Below are positions 32,483-41,498 of a stretch of DNA of 64,000 nt, piece after piece. Position numbers and translations under genes: made by a program. Each line of letters opens with the position of its first letter. Position 1 is the first letter of the stretch. This stretch comes from Kineococcus xinjiangensis. GTDB taxonomy: Bacteria > Actinomycetota > Actinomycetes > Actinomycetales > Kineococcaceae. Location of the stretch: contig NZ_PTJD01000002.1 in the NCBI RefSeq assembly GCF_002934625.1, forward strand, positions 248,001 through 312,000, read 5' to 3'. The notes under the pieces were generated by a model. That model was not told where the DNA came from. It saw only the letters and a list, made by a program, of their open reading frames with translations, and did no database searches.

Positions 32483-34090
32483 TCACACCCGGAAGGTCCC
32501 CACGGCCTCGCGCAGCTGGGCGGCGGTGGCGGTGAGCGCGTCCACCGCGGTGGTCACCTGGGCGAGGTTCGCCTGGCCCTCCTCGCTGGCGCGGGCGACG
32601 ACGGCGACCGTGGCGGCGATCTCGCGGGTGCCGGCGGCGGCCTCGGAGACGTTGCGCGACATCTCCGTGGTGGTGGCGGTCTGCTCCTCCACGGCCGCGG
32701 AGATGGTGAGCTGGTAGTCGTCGATCTGCGCGATGATCTCGGAGATCTCCGAGATGGACCGCATCGCGTCGGCGGTGCCGGCCTGGATGGCGGCCACCTT
32801 CGCGGCGATGTCCCCGGTGGCGGCGGCGGTGGACTGCGCCAGCTCCTTGACCTCCGAGGCGACGACGGCGAAGCCCTTGCCCGCCTCACCGGCGCGCGCG
32901 GCCTCGATGGTCGCGTTGAGGGCCAGCAGGTTCGTCTGCTCGGCGATCGCCGTGATGGTCTTGACCACGGAGGCGATCTGCTCCGAAGCCCCGCCCAGCG
33001 CGCTGACGGTGGCACCGGTCTGCTGGGCGGCCTCGACGGCCTGGCGGGCCACACCGGCCGCGGCGGACGTGCCCTGGGCGATCTCGCTGATCGCCTGTCC
33101 CATCTCCCCGGAGCCGATGGAGAGGGTGTCCACGCTGCGGGAGACCTCCTCCGCGGCACCGGAGGCCGAGGCCGCGCGCTCGACGGCCTCCAGGTTCGAC
33201 GTGGAGAGCCGGTGGGCGGTGCAGGTGAGGGCCTCCGCCATGCCGGCGACGTCGCGGGCGCCGTCGCTCACGTTGCGGACGGTCTCGCGCGTGGAGGTCA
33301 CGGCCTCGGCCAGCGCCTCGCCCATCGCGGTGAACTCGTCGCACCCGTCCACGGCGGGGACGACGGTGAGGTCGCCGCGGGCCACCGCACGCAGGTCGGC
33401 GACGGCCCGGGACAGCGGGCCGGTGATGCTGCGGGTGAGGCCGACCAGCAGGACGAGGCCGAGGGCCACGGCGGCGGCGAGCGTGCTCAGCACGACGGTG
33501 CGGGTGTGCTGCGCCTGCGCCTCGGCCCTGGCGAAGGCGGCGTCGGAGCGGGCGTTGACGGATTCGGTGATCTTCGTGGTCGCCTCGAGGATCTCCCCGT
33601 AGATCACCCACCCGACGTCCATGACCTCCGCGTCGCCCGCGGTGAGGTCGCCGGCGCGGTAGTGCTGCGCGGAGCGCTCCTCGGAGACGAAGTACTCGCC
33701 CCACTTGGCGACGATGACGTCGTGGAGGGCGCGCTCCTCGGCGGTCATGAGGTCCAGGGGCGCGGCGTCGAGCTCGGCCAGCAGCGCGGCCTTGTCGGTG
33801 AGGAAGCCGGCGCGGTTGCCGGCGTCGTCCAGCATGGCCTCCTCGGCGCCGAGGCGGTAGACGTCCCAGACGTAGGCGGCCTGCCAGCCGGTGACGTCGG
33901 CGTCCCAGAACTTCTGCATGTCGACGTAGTGGGTGAGGCGCGAGAGGTCGCGCAGTTCCTCGGCGGTGTCGCGCTGCTTCGCGGAGCCCACGAGGGCGAC
34001 GCCCGCGGTGACGGCGAGCAGGGCGATGACGATGCCGACGGCGACCGCGAGGCGGGTGCCGACGCGCAGTCGGCGGAACAGGGCGGTCAC
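32483..34090 (-). CDS. methyl-accepting chemotaxis receptor
   Basis: This 535-residue receptor has an N-terminal helix (residues 10-34), an external four-helix-bundle-like sensing domain (about 40-185), a second helix (188-210), a HAMP domain ([20 protein letters not shown]) and a cytoplasmic signalling coiled coil with the highly conserved hairpin tip ([20 protein letters not shown]). The C-terminus has no CheB/CheR docking pentapeptide. GTG 34090 is preceded by a FliA-type promoter at 34142-34169. It signals to the CheA kinase; ligand unknown. Confidence 0.92.
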   Translation of the reverse strand: MTALFRRLRVGTRLAVAVGIVIALLAVTAGVALVGSAKQRDTAEELRDLSRLTHYVDMQKFWDADVTGWQAAYVWDVYRLGAEEAMLDDAGNRAGFLTDKAALLAELDAAPLDLMTAEERALHDVIVAKWGEYFVSEERSAQHYRAGDLTAGDAEVMDVGWVIYGEILEATTKITESVNARSDAAFARAEAQAQHTRTVVLSTLAAAVALGLVLLVGLTRSITGPLSRAVADLRAVARGDLTVVPAVDGCDEFTAMGEALAEAVTSTRETVRNVSDGARDVAGMAEALTCTAHRLSTSNLEAVERAASASGAAEEVSRSVDTLSIGSGEMGQAISEIAQGTSAAAGVARQAVEAAQQTGATVSALGGASEQIASVVKTITAIAEQTNLLALNATIEAARAGEAGKGFAVVASEVKELAQSTAAATGDIAAKVAAIQAGTADAMRSISEISEIIAQIDDYQLTISAAVEEQTATTTEMSRNVSEAAAGTREIAATVAVVARASEEGQANLAQVTTAVDALTATAAQLREAVGTFRV

Positions 34091-34141
34091 GGGGGCTCTC
34101 CAGGGGGCTGCGGAGCGACGAGGTCGAGGGGTTCCGTCTTC

Positions 34142-34169
34142 TCATCGGCTGCTCCGGCGGCTGCTTGAG
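34142..34169 (-). promoter_or_regulatory. FliA/WhiG-type (sigma-28) promoter for the chemotaxis receptor
   Basis: On the minus strand CTCA (34169-34166) and GCCGAT (34149-34144) followed by GA are separated by 16 bases. This matches the flagellar sigma consensus of motile actinomycetes, CTC(A/T), N15-16, GCCGA. It is 53 bases upstream of the receptor start. Confidence 0.65.
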
Positions 34170-34223
34170 AGGGACGGGGCCGGCCGGGCGGGGGGTGTCG
34201 GCGCCGGCGGGGAGGATGGGCGC

Positions 34224-36068
34224 GTGCCCGCACTCCCCGACGCCCCGGACGCGGTCGCCGTCGACGCGACCGTCCTGCCGGGCGCCCTGGCGGCGGCGGG
34301 GTTGCGCGCCGGGGATCCGCTGGCGCTCTGCGCGGTGCCCGGGACGGGCCTCGGCCTGGCCGGCGCCGGCCGCTCCTGGGCCGTCGCCGCGGCGCGGCCG
34401 GAGGCGGTGGTGGCGGGGATCGACGCCGCGCTCGGCCCGCGCTGGGTGTGGTGGTCGGCGGCCGCGACGGCGGGCCCGCTCGTGGCGGGCGGGGTGCGTC
34501 CCGGGCGCTGCTGGGACGTGGGCGCCGTGCACCGGCTCCTGCACGGCGACCCGCACGACGACGCGGCCTCGGCGTGGGCGGCCGCCCTGCACCTGCCGCC
34601 GCCGGCGCCGTTCGCCGCGGGCCGCCCCGTGCGCCCGGGCCTGACCGCGCTGGACCTCGACCTGGGCGGGGACGGCCTGGACCGCCCGGAGGATCCGCTG
34701 CGCGAGGACGGCGGGCTGCGGGCCCGCTGGGTGGACGGCTCCGCCCTGGCCCCCGAACCGGGCGGCGACCCGGCGCCGCTGCTGCGGCGGGCCGCGCGGT
34801 GGGCGGGCCTGGCCCTGCACGTCGCGGCGCTGCAGGAGCGCGCCGTGGCCGACCTGCCGGACCGGCGGGTGCAGCGGCGGGGCCCGGCGCTGCCGCTGCA
34901 GACGGCGTGGTCGGAGTCGGCCGCCGCCCTGCTGGCGGTGGAGCTGGAGCACGACGGCCTGCCGGTGGACCGGGCCGCGGCGGAGGCGCTGGTCGCCGCG
35001 GAGGCCGGCCCCCGCCCGCGCGGCGCGGCGGAGGAGGCCGCGCTGCGGGCGGGCCGAGACCGGGCGGTGACGGACCTGCTGCCCGCGGGCGCCGGCGTGC
35101 CGGACCTGCGCAACCCCGCCCAGGTGCTCGCCGCGCTGCGCGGTCTCGGCCTGGACCTGCCCGACACGCGGGCGTGGCGGCTGGAGCGCTTCCGCGACGC
35201 GCACCCGGCGGTGGCGGCGCTGCTCACCTGGCGCAAGGCGGAGCGGATCGCCACCACGTACGGCTACGCGTGGCTGGACCGCCACGTCGGGGTGGACGGG
35301 CGGCTGCGGGGGGCGTGGGGTGCGGCCGACGCCGCCGCAGGCCGGATGACGGCGCAGGCGGGGCTGCACAACATGCCCGCGGAGCTGCGCCCGGGGGTGG
35401 CGGCGGAGCCGGGCCACGTGCTCGTCCGGGCAGACCTGGGCCAGGTGGAGCCGCGGGTGCTGGCAGCGGTCTCGCAGGACCCCGCCCTCGCGGCGGCCAC
35501 CCTCGACGACGACCTCTACACCCCCGTGGCGGCGGCGCTCGGCTGCGACCGGCCGACCGCGAAGATCGCGGTGCTGGCGGCGATGTACGGGCAGACGTCG
35601 GGCACGGCGGGGCAGGCGCTGCGCCGGATGGATGCGGCCTACCCGCGCGCGCTGGCGTTCCTGCGCTCGGCCGAGGCCGCGGGGCAGGAGGGCCGGGACC
35701 TGCGCACGGCCGGTGGGCGCCTGCTGCGGCTGGCCGACGCGGCCGCGGCGGGAGGCGAGGCGCACGGGCGGGGGCGGTTCGCGCGCAACGCCGTCGTGCA
35801 GGGGGCGGCGGCGGAGCTGTTCAAGGCCTGGGCGGCGACCGTGCGGGCCGGGCTCGGGGCGGCGGACGCGCGCGAGGGCGGCACGGGCCGGATCGTGCTG
35901 TGCCTGCACGACGAGCTGCTGGTGCACGTCCCCGCGGAGCGCGCGGGGAGCACGGTGGAGCTGCTGCACGCGGCGCTGGCGGCGACGGCGGCGCGGTGGG
36001 CGGCGGGCAGCGGGGTGCGGTTCGTCGCGGACGTGGCGGTCGTGCGCCGCTGGTCGGAAGCGAAGTAG
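34224..36068 (+). CDS. family-A DNA polymerase (bifunctional exonuclease/polymerase-like)
   Basis: This 614-residue protein starts at GTG 34224 after GGGGAGGAT. The first 230 residues are GC/Ala-rich and hold no readable exonuclease motifs (no clear DxE triad). From about residue 235 the PolA fold is visible: motif A VRADLGQVEPRVLAA (Asp and Glu for metal), motif B PTAKIAVLAAMYGQTSG (Lys and Tyr-Gly for dNTP), and motif C LCLHDELL. It resembles actinobacterial proteins called bifunctional 3'-5' exonuclease/DNA polymerase. It lacks the finger length of true Pol I and has no 5' nuclease. A role in repair synthesis is plausible; it may be poorly active. Confidence 0.85.
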   Translation: MPALPDAPDAVAVDATVLPGALAAAGLRAGDPLALCAVPGTGLGLAGAGRSWAVAAARPEAVVAGIDAALGPRWVWWSAAATAGPLVAGGVRPGRCWDVGAVHRLLHGDPHDDAASAWAAALHLPPPAPFAAGRPVRPGLTALDLDLGGDGLDRPEDPLREDGGLRARWVDGSALAPEPGGDPAPLLRRAARWAGLALHVAALQERAVADLPDRRVQRRGPALPLQTAWSESAAALLAVELEHDGLPVDRAAAEALVAAEAGPRPRGAAEEAALRAGRDRAVTDLLPAGAGVPDLRNPAQVLAALRGLGLDLPDTRAWRLERFRDAHPAVAALLTWRKAERIATTYGYAWLDRHVGVDGRLRGAWGAADAAAGRMTAQAGLHNMPAELRPGVAAEPGHVLVRADLGQVEPRVLAAVSQDPALAAATLDDDLYTPVAAALGCDRPTAKIAVLAAMYGQTSGTAGQALRRMDAAYPRALAFLRSAEAAGQEGRDLRTAGGRLLRLADAAAAGGEAHGRGRFARNAVVQGAAAELFKAWAATVRAGLGAADAREGGTGRIVLCLHDELLVHVPAERAGSTVELLHAALAATAARWAAGSGVRFVADVAVVRRWSEAK

Positions 36069-36251
36069 GCCGCGCGCCGGCGGGCGCCGGATTCCGGGGA
36101 CTGCATCGTCACTCTCCGCAGTGGCCCGGTTCCACGGGTTTCCCCTTCCGCGACCCGGCGTGCAAACCTTCGGCGTCACGCACCCCCCTGGCCGGGGCCG
36201 TCGCCCCCCGACGGTGCACCGGCTCAGTCGACCGACCGCTCGGAGGGATCC

Positions 36252-38111
36252 TTGGGCAGCACCCGAGAAAGCTCGCAACCGGCACGGGGCCGTCTGCGCC
36301 GCATGCGGCGACTCACCGTGACGACGGCCTCGATCCTGGCCCTCGGAGTGAGCAGCGCCGTGCCCGGCCAGGCCGCCCCCCGGCCCGAGGTGTCGGCCCA
36401 GTCGGCCGACAGGGCCGCGCCGGACCGCGAGGAGGGGCGGACGCTGCAGCAGATGCTCGCCACCGAGGGGGCCGTCCAGAACGCCCCGCGGAACCTGTCC
36501 CTGCGGAGCGGCGGGGTTTCGCGTGTCTCGTTCGTCAAGGGCCAGATGAACGGCATCAGCGTCAACGCGCCGATCCCGGCCGCGGACGAGGCGGTCCTCA
36601 GCTACCAGGTCCGCGTCCCCGAGGACACCTACGAGGGCATCTACTCCCGGGTCGGCGGCAAGATGCCCGGTCTCGCGGGCGTCCCGGACGACGAGACCCT
36701 CTGGTACGCCTCCTCCGGCGGAAAGCTGAAGCGGGACTCCTGGTCGGTGCGCTTGCACCCGCGCCAGTCCAGTCTGAACGGGGTCGGGCGCCCGTGGTGG
36801 GACGCCTACGTGTACGCACCTCGCGCGGACGGCCGGCGCCACCAGCGCTGGGGCATCCAGGTGCCCCTCACCGACGGGCTCAACGGCGAGGGCGAGCACC
36901 TGCGCATGCCGGTGGACCGCTGGTTCGAGGTGAGGATGCGCGTCGAGCTGAACACCCCCGGCAAGGACGACGGCGAGCTGGACATCTGGATCGACGGGGT
37001 CCAGGGCGTGAAGCTGCGCGACGTCCGCTGGCGCGACGCGGGAGTCACCACCCCCATCAACACCTTCATGGGCAACACCTTCGTCCAGCCGCGTGCACCC
37101 GAGAACGGCTACGTCGACTTCAGGGAGTTCCGCATCGGGCCGGCCACCGGCTCCGGCTCCGCCACCGAGGGCGACGGGAAGAAGGACGCGGGCCGGTCGA
37201 GGAGCACCGCGACCACCTCCGCTCGCGAGTCCGCCGGGTCGCCGTTCGGGGCGGGTCGCGCCTGGGTGGACCCGAACAGCAAGGCAGCGCGTGCCGCCGC
37301 CGCTGCGACGGACCCGCAGGAGGAGGAAGCACTGCGACGCCTCGCCGCGGAGGGTTCCGCGGTGTGGATCGGCGACTGGACCGAGGACGTCGCCACGACG
37401 ACCGCGGATGTCGTGCGCCGGGCCGAGAGCAAGCGGCAGACGCCGGTGTTCGCGGCCTTCGCCATCCCGGACCGGGACTGCTCGGGCGGCCACTCCGCCG
37501 GCGGCGCCGCGGATGCGGCCGCCTACCGGGAGTGGATCGACTCGCTCGCCGAGGGCGTGCGCGGCTCCGGCGCCGTGGTGATCCTCGAACCGGACGCGCT
37601 CGCCGATCTCGACTGCCTCTCTGCGGCGGGCCGCGCGGAGCGGGCCCGCCTGCTCGCTGAGGCAGGCAAGGAGCTCACCGCGGCGGGGGCCACCGTGTAC
37701 CTCGACGCGGGGTTCCCCGGAGGGCAGAGCGCACAGGAGATGGCGAAGCGACTGAAGGCGGCCGGAGTGAAGGGGGTGCGGGGCTTTTCCTTGAACGTCT
37801 CGAACTACTCCTCCACCGCCGCCAGCACCGCGTACGGCCGCGAGATCCGCAAGGAGCTGGGCGGCAGCGGACACTTCGTCATCGACACCAGCCGCAACGG
37901 CGCAGGTCCGGTCTCCTCCGAGGACGAGGAGGCCTCGTGCAACCCGCCCGGTCGCCGCATCGGCGACGGCTTCACCACCGAGACCGGCGATCCGGCAGTC
38001 GACGCCTGGCTGTGGGTCAAGCCCCCGGGTGAGTCCGACGGCGCCTGCAACGGCGGGCCGGCGGCCGGGAAGTGGTGGCAGGAGCGAGCCGTGCAGCTCG
38101 CTGGAGACTGA
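36252..38111 (+). CDS. secreted PL14-like/GH6 two-domain polysaccharide-degrading enzyme
   Basis: This 619-residue secreted protein starts at TTG 36252, five bases after GGAGGG; ATG 36303 is the alternative start and lacks a ribosome site. A signal peptide precedes VPGQAAP. Residues 75-300 match a PL14-like jelly-roll lyase (GGKMPGLAGV, then SWSVRLHP and later RVELNT). Residues 300-345 are a Ser/Thr/Ala linker. Residues 345-619 are a GH6 domain (endo/exo-beta-1,4-glucanase) with AFAIPDRDCSGG (about 405, general acid region), VVILEPDALADL (about 445) and WLWVKPPGESDGAC (about 589). All three catalytic regions are intact, so cellulose or related beta-glucan cleavage is likely. The lyase-like part may be a lyase or a binding module. 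Confidence 0.8.
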   Translation: MGSTRESSQPARGRLRRMRRLTVTTASILALGVSSAVPGQAAPRPEVSAQSADRAAPDREEGRTLQQMLATEGAVQNAPRNLSLRSGGVSRVSFVKGQMNGISVNAPIPAADEAVLSYQVRVPEDTYEGIYSRVGGKMPGLAGVPDDETLWYASSGGKLKRDSWSVRLHPRQSSLNGVGRPWWDAYVYAPRADGRRHQRWGIQVPLTDGLNGEGEHLRMPVDRWFEVRMRVELNTPGKDDGELDIWIDGVQGVKLRDVRWRDAGVTTPINTFMGNTFVQPRAPENGYVDFREFRIGPATGSGSATEGDGKKDAGRSRSTATTSARESAGSPFGAGRAWVDPNSKAARAAAAATDPQEEEALRRLAAEGSAVWIGDWTEDVATTTADVVRRAESKRQTPVFAAFAIPDRDCSGGHSAGGAADAAAYREWIDSLAEGVRGSGAVVILEPDALADLDCLSAAGRAERARLLAEAGKELTAAGATVYLDAGFPGGQSAQEMAKRLKAAGVKGVRGFSLNVSNYSSTAASTAYGREIRKELGGSGHFVIDTSRNGAGPVSSEDEEASCNPPGRRIGDGFTTETGDPAVDAWLWVKPPGESDGACNGGPAAGKWWQERAVQLAGD

Positions 38112-38144
38112 TCCGCGAACCTCTTCCGACGTCCGCGCTGTTCG

Positions 38145-38188
38145 ACTGCGGGGCTGGGCGATCCTACGGGATCACCCAGCCCCGCAGT
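38145..38188 (+). terminator. terminator after the GH6 gene
   Basis: Twenty-base arms (38145-38164 and 38169-38188) pair with one mismatch (a G-U pair in RNA). The loop is TACG closed by C-G, a very stable UNCG tetraloop. It lies 33 bases after the stop. Confidence 0.85.
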
Positions 38189-38329
38189 GCTTCCGCGACC
38201 GACTCCTCGCGGAGCTGGTGACGCGCGACTGGAGCCACCGTCGTGGTTCCGCACCGGGGGGCGGCGGATGGCCCACCACCCGCCGGCGTCCACGTCTGGC
38301 GCGAGCGGGGATCGTGGTGCCATACTCCA

Positions 38330-38355
38330 AGAGTTATAGAACTCTGATCTAGAAC
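38330..38355. promoter_or_regulatory. operator region of trpBA with two TCTAGA-like sites
   Basis: AGAGTTATAGAACTCT (38330-38345) is a 16-base inverted repeat, with core GTTATAGAAC. GATCTAGAAC follows directly at 38346-38355. Both resemble GTTCTAGAAC, found before the SDR gene at 42289-42298. It sits 10-35 bases before the trpB start and would block transcription or translation start when bound. Confidence 0.65.
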
Positions 38356-38364
38356 GGAGTCATC

Positions 38365-39585
38365 ATGGCGACCGTCCCGGCCCTCCTCACCCCCACGGGC
38401 AGCGCACCCGCCGCCCTCGCCACCGACGGCCGCTTCGGGGACTACGGCGGCCGGTTCGTCCCCGAGGCGCTCGTGCCCGCCTGCGAGGAGGTGGAACGGG
38501 CCTTCACCGACGCCTGGGCCGACCCGCGCTTCCGCAGGGACCTCGACCGCCTCCTCGCCGTGCACGCCGGACGTCCCACCGCCCTCACCCCCGCGTGGAG
38601 GCTGTCCGCCGAACTCGGCGTCACCGTCCTCCTGAAGCGGGAGGACCTCGCCCACACCGGATCGCACAAGATCAACAACGTGCTGGGCCAGGCGCTGCTC
38701 GCGCGACGGATGGGCCGCGGGCGCCTCCTCGCCGAGACGGGGGCCGGGCAGCACGGCGTCGCCACGGCCACCGCCGCCGCGCTCCTCGGCCTGCGCGCCA
38801 CCGTCTACATGGGCGAGCGCGACATCGAGCGACAGGCCCTCAACGTCTACCGGATGGAGGTCCTCGGAGCCGAGGTCGTGCCCGTCCGCACCGGCAGCCG
38901 CACCCTCAAGGACGCCACCAGCGAGGCGCTGCGCGCGTGGGTCTCCTGCGCCGACGAGGCGCACTACTGCCTCGGCTCCGTGATGGGCCCGCACCCCTAC
39001 CCGACGATGGTGCGGGAGTTCCAGCGGGTCATCGGCGACGAGGCCCGCGCCCAGTGCGCCCGGGAGCTGCCCACCGCGGTCCCCGACCACGTCGTCGCCT
39101 GCGTCGGCGGCGGTTCCAACGCCGCCGGCACGTTCGCCGGCTTCCTCGGCACCGGTGCCCGGCTCGTCGGCGTGGAGGCCGCGGGCGGAGCGGCCATCAC
39201 GCACGGCCGCCCGGGCACGCTGCACGGGTTCCGCTCCTACGTGCTGCAGGACGAGCACGGGCAGGTCGGCGAGGCGCACTCCGTCGCCGCGGGCCTCGAC
39301 TACCCCGGCGTCGGCCCCGAGCACGCCCACCTCGCCGACACCGGCCGCGTGCACTACACCACCGTCGGCGACGACGAGGTGCTCGCAGCCGTGCACCGCC
39401 TGGCCCGCACCGAGGGCATCATCTGCGCGCTGGAGTCCGCCCACGCGGTGGCCTGGGTGCTGCGCGCCGCGACCTCCGGGGAACTCCCGCGGGGCTGCAC
39501 CGTGCTCGTCACCCTCTCCGGTCGCGGGGACAAGGACATCGCGACGCTGATGGCCGCCCGCGACGGCGCCGGGGACGTCCGGTGA
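38365..39585 (+). CDS. trpB: tryptophan synthase beta chain
   Basis: This 406-residue PLP enzyme condenses indole and serine to tryptophan. The N-terminal [13 protein letters not shown] is the TrpB signature. The PLP Lys is residue 102 ([11 protein letters not shown]), and [10 protein letters not shown] is the phosphate-binding loop. It lacks neighbours trpE/G/D/C/F. The unusual arrangement with only trpBA and a GntR gene suggests separate control from the main pathway. The ATG is immediately after the operator region. Confidence 0.95.
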   Translation: MATVPALLTPTGSAPAALATDGRFGDYGGRFVPEALVPACEEVERAFTDAWADPRFRRDLDRLLAVHAGRPTALTPAWRLSAELGVTVLLKREDLAHTGSHKINNVLGQALLARRMGRGRLLAETGAGQHGVATATAAALLGLRATVYMGERDIERQALNVYRMEVLGAEVVPVRTGSRTLKDATSEALRAWVSCADEAHYCLGSVMGPHPYPTMVREFQRVIGDEARAQCARELPTAVPDHVVACVGGGSNAAGTFAGFLGTGARLVGVEAAGGAAITHGRPGTLHGFRSYVLQDEHGQVGEAHSVAAGLDYPGVGPEHAHLADTGRVHYTTVGDDEVLAAVHRLARTEGIICALESAHAVAWVLRAATSGELPRGCTVLVTLSGRGDKDIATLMAARDGAGDVR

Positions 39586-40376
39586 GCGCGGCGACCGTCA
39601 CCGGCGGGGCCCTCCACCGGCACCTGGGTTCCCGCGCCGCCGCCGGCCGCAGCCTCCTCGTGCCCTACGTCATGGCGGGGCTGCCGGGGTGGGCGGAGCT
39701 CGTGGGCGAGTTCGCCGCCGCCGGAGCCGATGCGGTGGAGATCGGGCTGCCGTTCTCCGATCCCATCCTCGACGGCCCCGTGATCTGCGAGGCCGCCGAG
39801 CGTGCCCTGGCGGGCGGCACGACGGCCGCCACGGTCCTGGCGGAACTCCCGGGGCTCGCCGCGCAGGTGCCCCTCGTGGTGATGACGTACTCCAACATCG
39901 TCCTGCACCGCGGAGCGCCCGCCTTCTGCGCCGCCCTGCGCGCCGCGGGGGTCAGCGGTCTCATCGTGCCGGACGTGCCGTTCGCCGAGGCGGCGGAACT
40001 CGGCGGGGCGTGCGGGGCGGAGGGGATCGACCACGTCCTGCTCGCCGCGCCGTCCACCCCGCCGGGCCGGCTCGGCGAGGTGGCGCAGCGCTCCCGCGGT
40101 TTCGTCTACGCCTCGGCCGTCATGGGCACCACCGGCGTGCGGGAGCACCTGCCCGCCACCGCCGCCCGGCTGGCCGCGGACCTGAAGGCCCTGACCGGAA
40201 CCCCGGTGCTGCTCGGCCTCGGCATCTCCTCCCCCGCCTCCGCCCGCGCGGCGGCCGCCGTCGCCGACGGGGTCGTCGTCGGCTCCGCCCTCGTCCGGGA
40301 CGTCCTCGAAGGCCGCGGCCCCGCCGAGGTCGGCCGCCGCCTCGCCGCCCTGCGCACCGCCCTCGACGAGGCCTGA
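39582..40376 (+). CDS. trpA: tryptophan synthase alpha chain
   Basis: This 264-residue TIM-barrel protein cleaves indole-3-glycerol phosphate. It has the catalytic Glu in [13 protein letters not shown] (residue 53), catalytic Asp in PILDG (residue 64) and phosphate-binding GLGISSP. GTG 39582 overlaps the trpB stop (GTGA), so both are translated together and form the alpha2beta2 complex. Confidence 0.95.
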   Translation: MSAATVTGGALHRHLGSRAAAGRSLLVPYVMAGLPGWAELVGEFAAAGADAVEIGLPFSDPILDGPVICEAAERALAGGTTAATVLAELPGLAAQVPLVVMTYSNIVLHRGAPAFCAALRAAGVSGLIVPDVPFAEAAELGGACGAEGIDHVLLAAPSTPPGRLGEVAQRSRGFVYASAVMGTTGVREHLPATAARLAADLKALTGTPVLLGLGISSPASARAAAAVADGVVVGSALVRDVLEGRGPAEVGRRLAALRTALDEA

Positions 40377-40425
40377 CCGAACCCGTCCCCCTCCCCCCGG
40401 ACCCCCTCCCTCCGGACCCCCCGCC

Positions 40426-40449
40426 CCCCGGAAAGGACCCTTTCCGGGG
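40426..40449 (+). terminator. hairpin 1 after trpA (GGAAAGG family)
   Basis: CCCCGGAAAG and CTTTCCGGGG form 10-base perfect arms around GACC. The site lies 50 bases after trpA. Confidence 0.75.
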
Positions 40450-40467
40450 TCCAGACCGGCACCCCGA

Positions 40468-40491
40468 CTCCGGAAAGGGTCCTTTCCGGAG
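40468..40491 (+). terminator. hairpin 2 after trpA (GGAAAGG family)
   Basis: CTCCGGAAAG and CTTTCCGGAG form perfect 10-base arms around GGTC. The core is the reverse complement of hairpin 1, 18 bases downstream of it. It lies 90 bases before the GntR gene start. Confidence 0.75.
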
Positions 40492-40581
40492 CTGGAGGGC
40501 CGGGGTGGAGAGGACGGACGCGGCCGTCGGGGAGACTGGCCCCTCCGGCACGGGGCCGGGGCAGCGACGGGAGGGACGGCG

Positions 40582-41379
40582 GTGGGCGGCATCCAGGAGG
40601 GGCAGGGCCCCGGCGGCGGCACGGCCGGGCGCGGGGGCAACCCGCCGCGCTACCGGACCATCGCCGACGACCTCGCCCGCCGCATCCGCGAGGAAGAGTT
40701 CCGCCCCGGTGAGGCGCTCCCCGCGCAGCGCGACCTCAGCGCGCAGTACGGCGTCACGCTCATGACGCTGCGCCAGGCGCTGGCAGGGCTGCAGGAGAGC
40801 GGGCTCGTCGTGCAGCAGGCCGGGCGCGGCACCTTCGTCTCCGCCCCCGTGCCCGCCTACCGCCTCGACACCCTGCGCAGCTTCGCCGCGGACCTGCGCG
40901 AGCAGGGCCACCCCGTCACCACCGAGGTGCTCTCCGCCGCGATGCGCCCGGTGCCCGCGTGGGCGGCCGAACGCCTCGCGCTGCCCCGCGGGGACCGCGC
41001 GCTGCGGCTGGAGCGGCTGCGCGTGGTGTCCGGCCGCCGCGCCGTCCACCAGGAGTCCTGGGTCCCCGAACCGTGGGCGCAGCGGGTCAGGGGGCGAGAC
41101 TTCGCGCGGACCTCGCTCTACGAGGCGCTCGCCGACGCCGGCGTGGAGGTCGCCCGCGCATCCGAGCGCGTCGTCGGGGAGGACCTGCCCGACGCCGTCG
41201 CCCGCCACCTGGGGGTGGACGCGGGCCGGGCGGCGTTCCGCAGCGAGCGCACCACCTACGACTCCGGCGACGTGGCGGTCGTCGTGGACCGCGCGTGGAT
41301 GCTCGGCTCCCTGCTGGAGGTGCGCACCGAGCGCGCCCGCAGCGCGGTCTCCGTGAGCTGGGGCGCCGTCACGCCCTGA
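40582..41379 (+). CDS. GntR-family regulator, HutC subfamily (UTRA domain)
   Basis: This 265-residue protein starts at GTG 40582 after GGGAGGGAC. The winged helix (IADDLARRIREEEFRPGEAL, DLSAQYGVTLMTLRQALAGL) occupies residues 30-95 and a UTRA ligand domain the rest (about 105-255). HutC-type regulators bind palindromes with a GTCTAGAC-like centre; TCTAGA-centred sites occur before trpB and the opposing SDR. It thus probably controls trpBA and the SDR (inference). The ligand may be an indole- or amino acid-related compound. Confidence 0.85.
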   Translation: MGGIQEGQGPGGGTAGRGGNPPRYRTIADDLARRIREEEFRPGEALPAQRDLSAQYGVTLMTLRQALAGLQESGLVVQQAGRGTFVSAPVPAYRLDTLRSFAADLREQGHPVTTEVLSAAMRPVPAWAAERLALPRGDRALRLERLRVVSGRRAVHQESWVPEPWAQRVRGRDFARTSLYEALADAGVEVARASERVVGEDLPDAVARHLGVDAGRAAFRSERTTYDSGDVAVVVDRAWMLGSLLEVRTERARSAVSVSWGAVTP

Positions 41380-41408
41380 GCCCGCCTCGGGTCCGGGCCG
41401 GGCGGGGC

Positions 41409-41457
41409 GGGGACGTTTCGCGGGCGACGCGCCGGTGGCGCCCGGCCGAACGTCCCC
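41409..41457. terminator. bidirectional terminator between GntR and SDR genes
   Basis: Arms GGGGACGTT and AACGTCCCC pair perfectly, with an inner CGGGCG/CGCCCG stem. The flanking genes converge here. Confidence 0.7.
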
Positions 41458-41498
41458 GGCCCGGGTCCTGGCGGAGACGTCGGGCCGCGCCCGGGGGC

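Noticed and set aside
36130-36250. Cyclic di-GMP riboswitch in the GH6 leader
   Set aside because: GCAAACC and ACGCA are present but only nine bases apart and without the expected tetraloop helix; kept only as a low-interest finding.
32886-37874. An open minus-strand frame of more than 1,600 codons
   Set aside because: It is antisense to clear polymerase and GH6 genes and rich in Arg, Pro, Gly and Ala, as expected of a shadow frame at this GC content.
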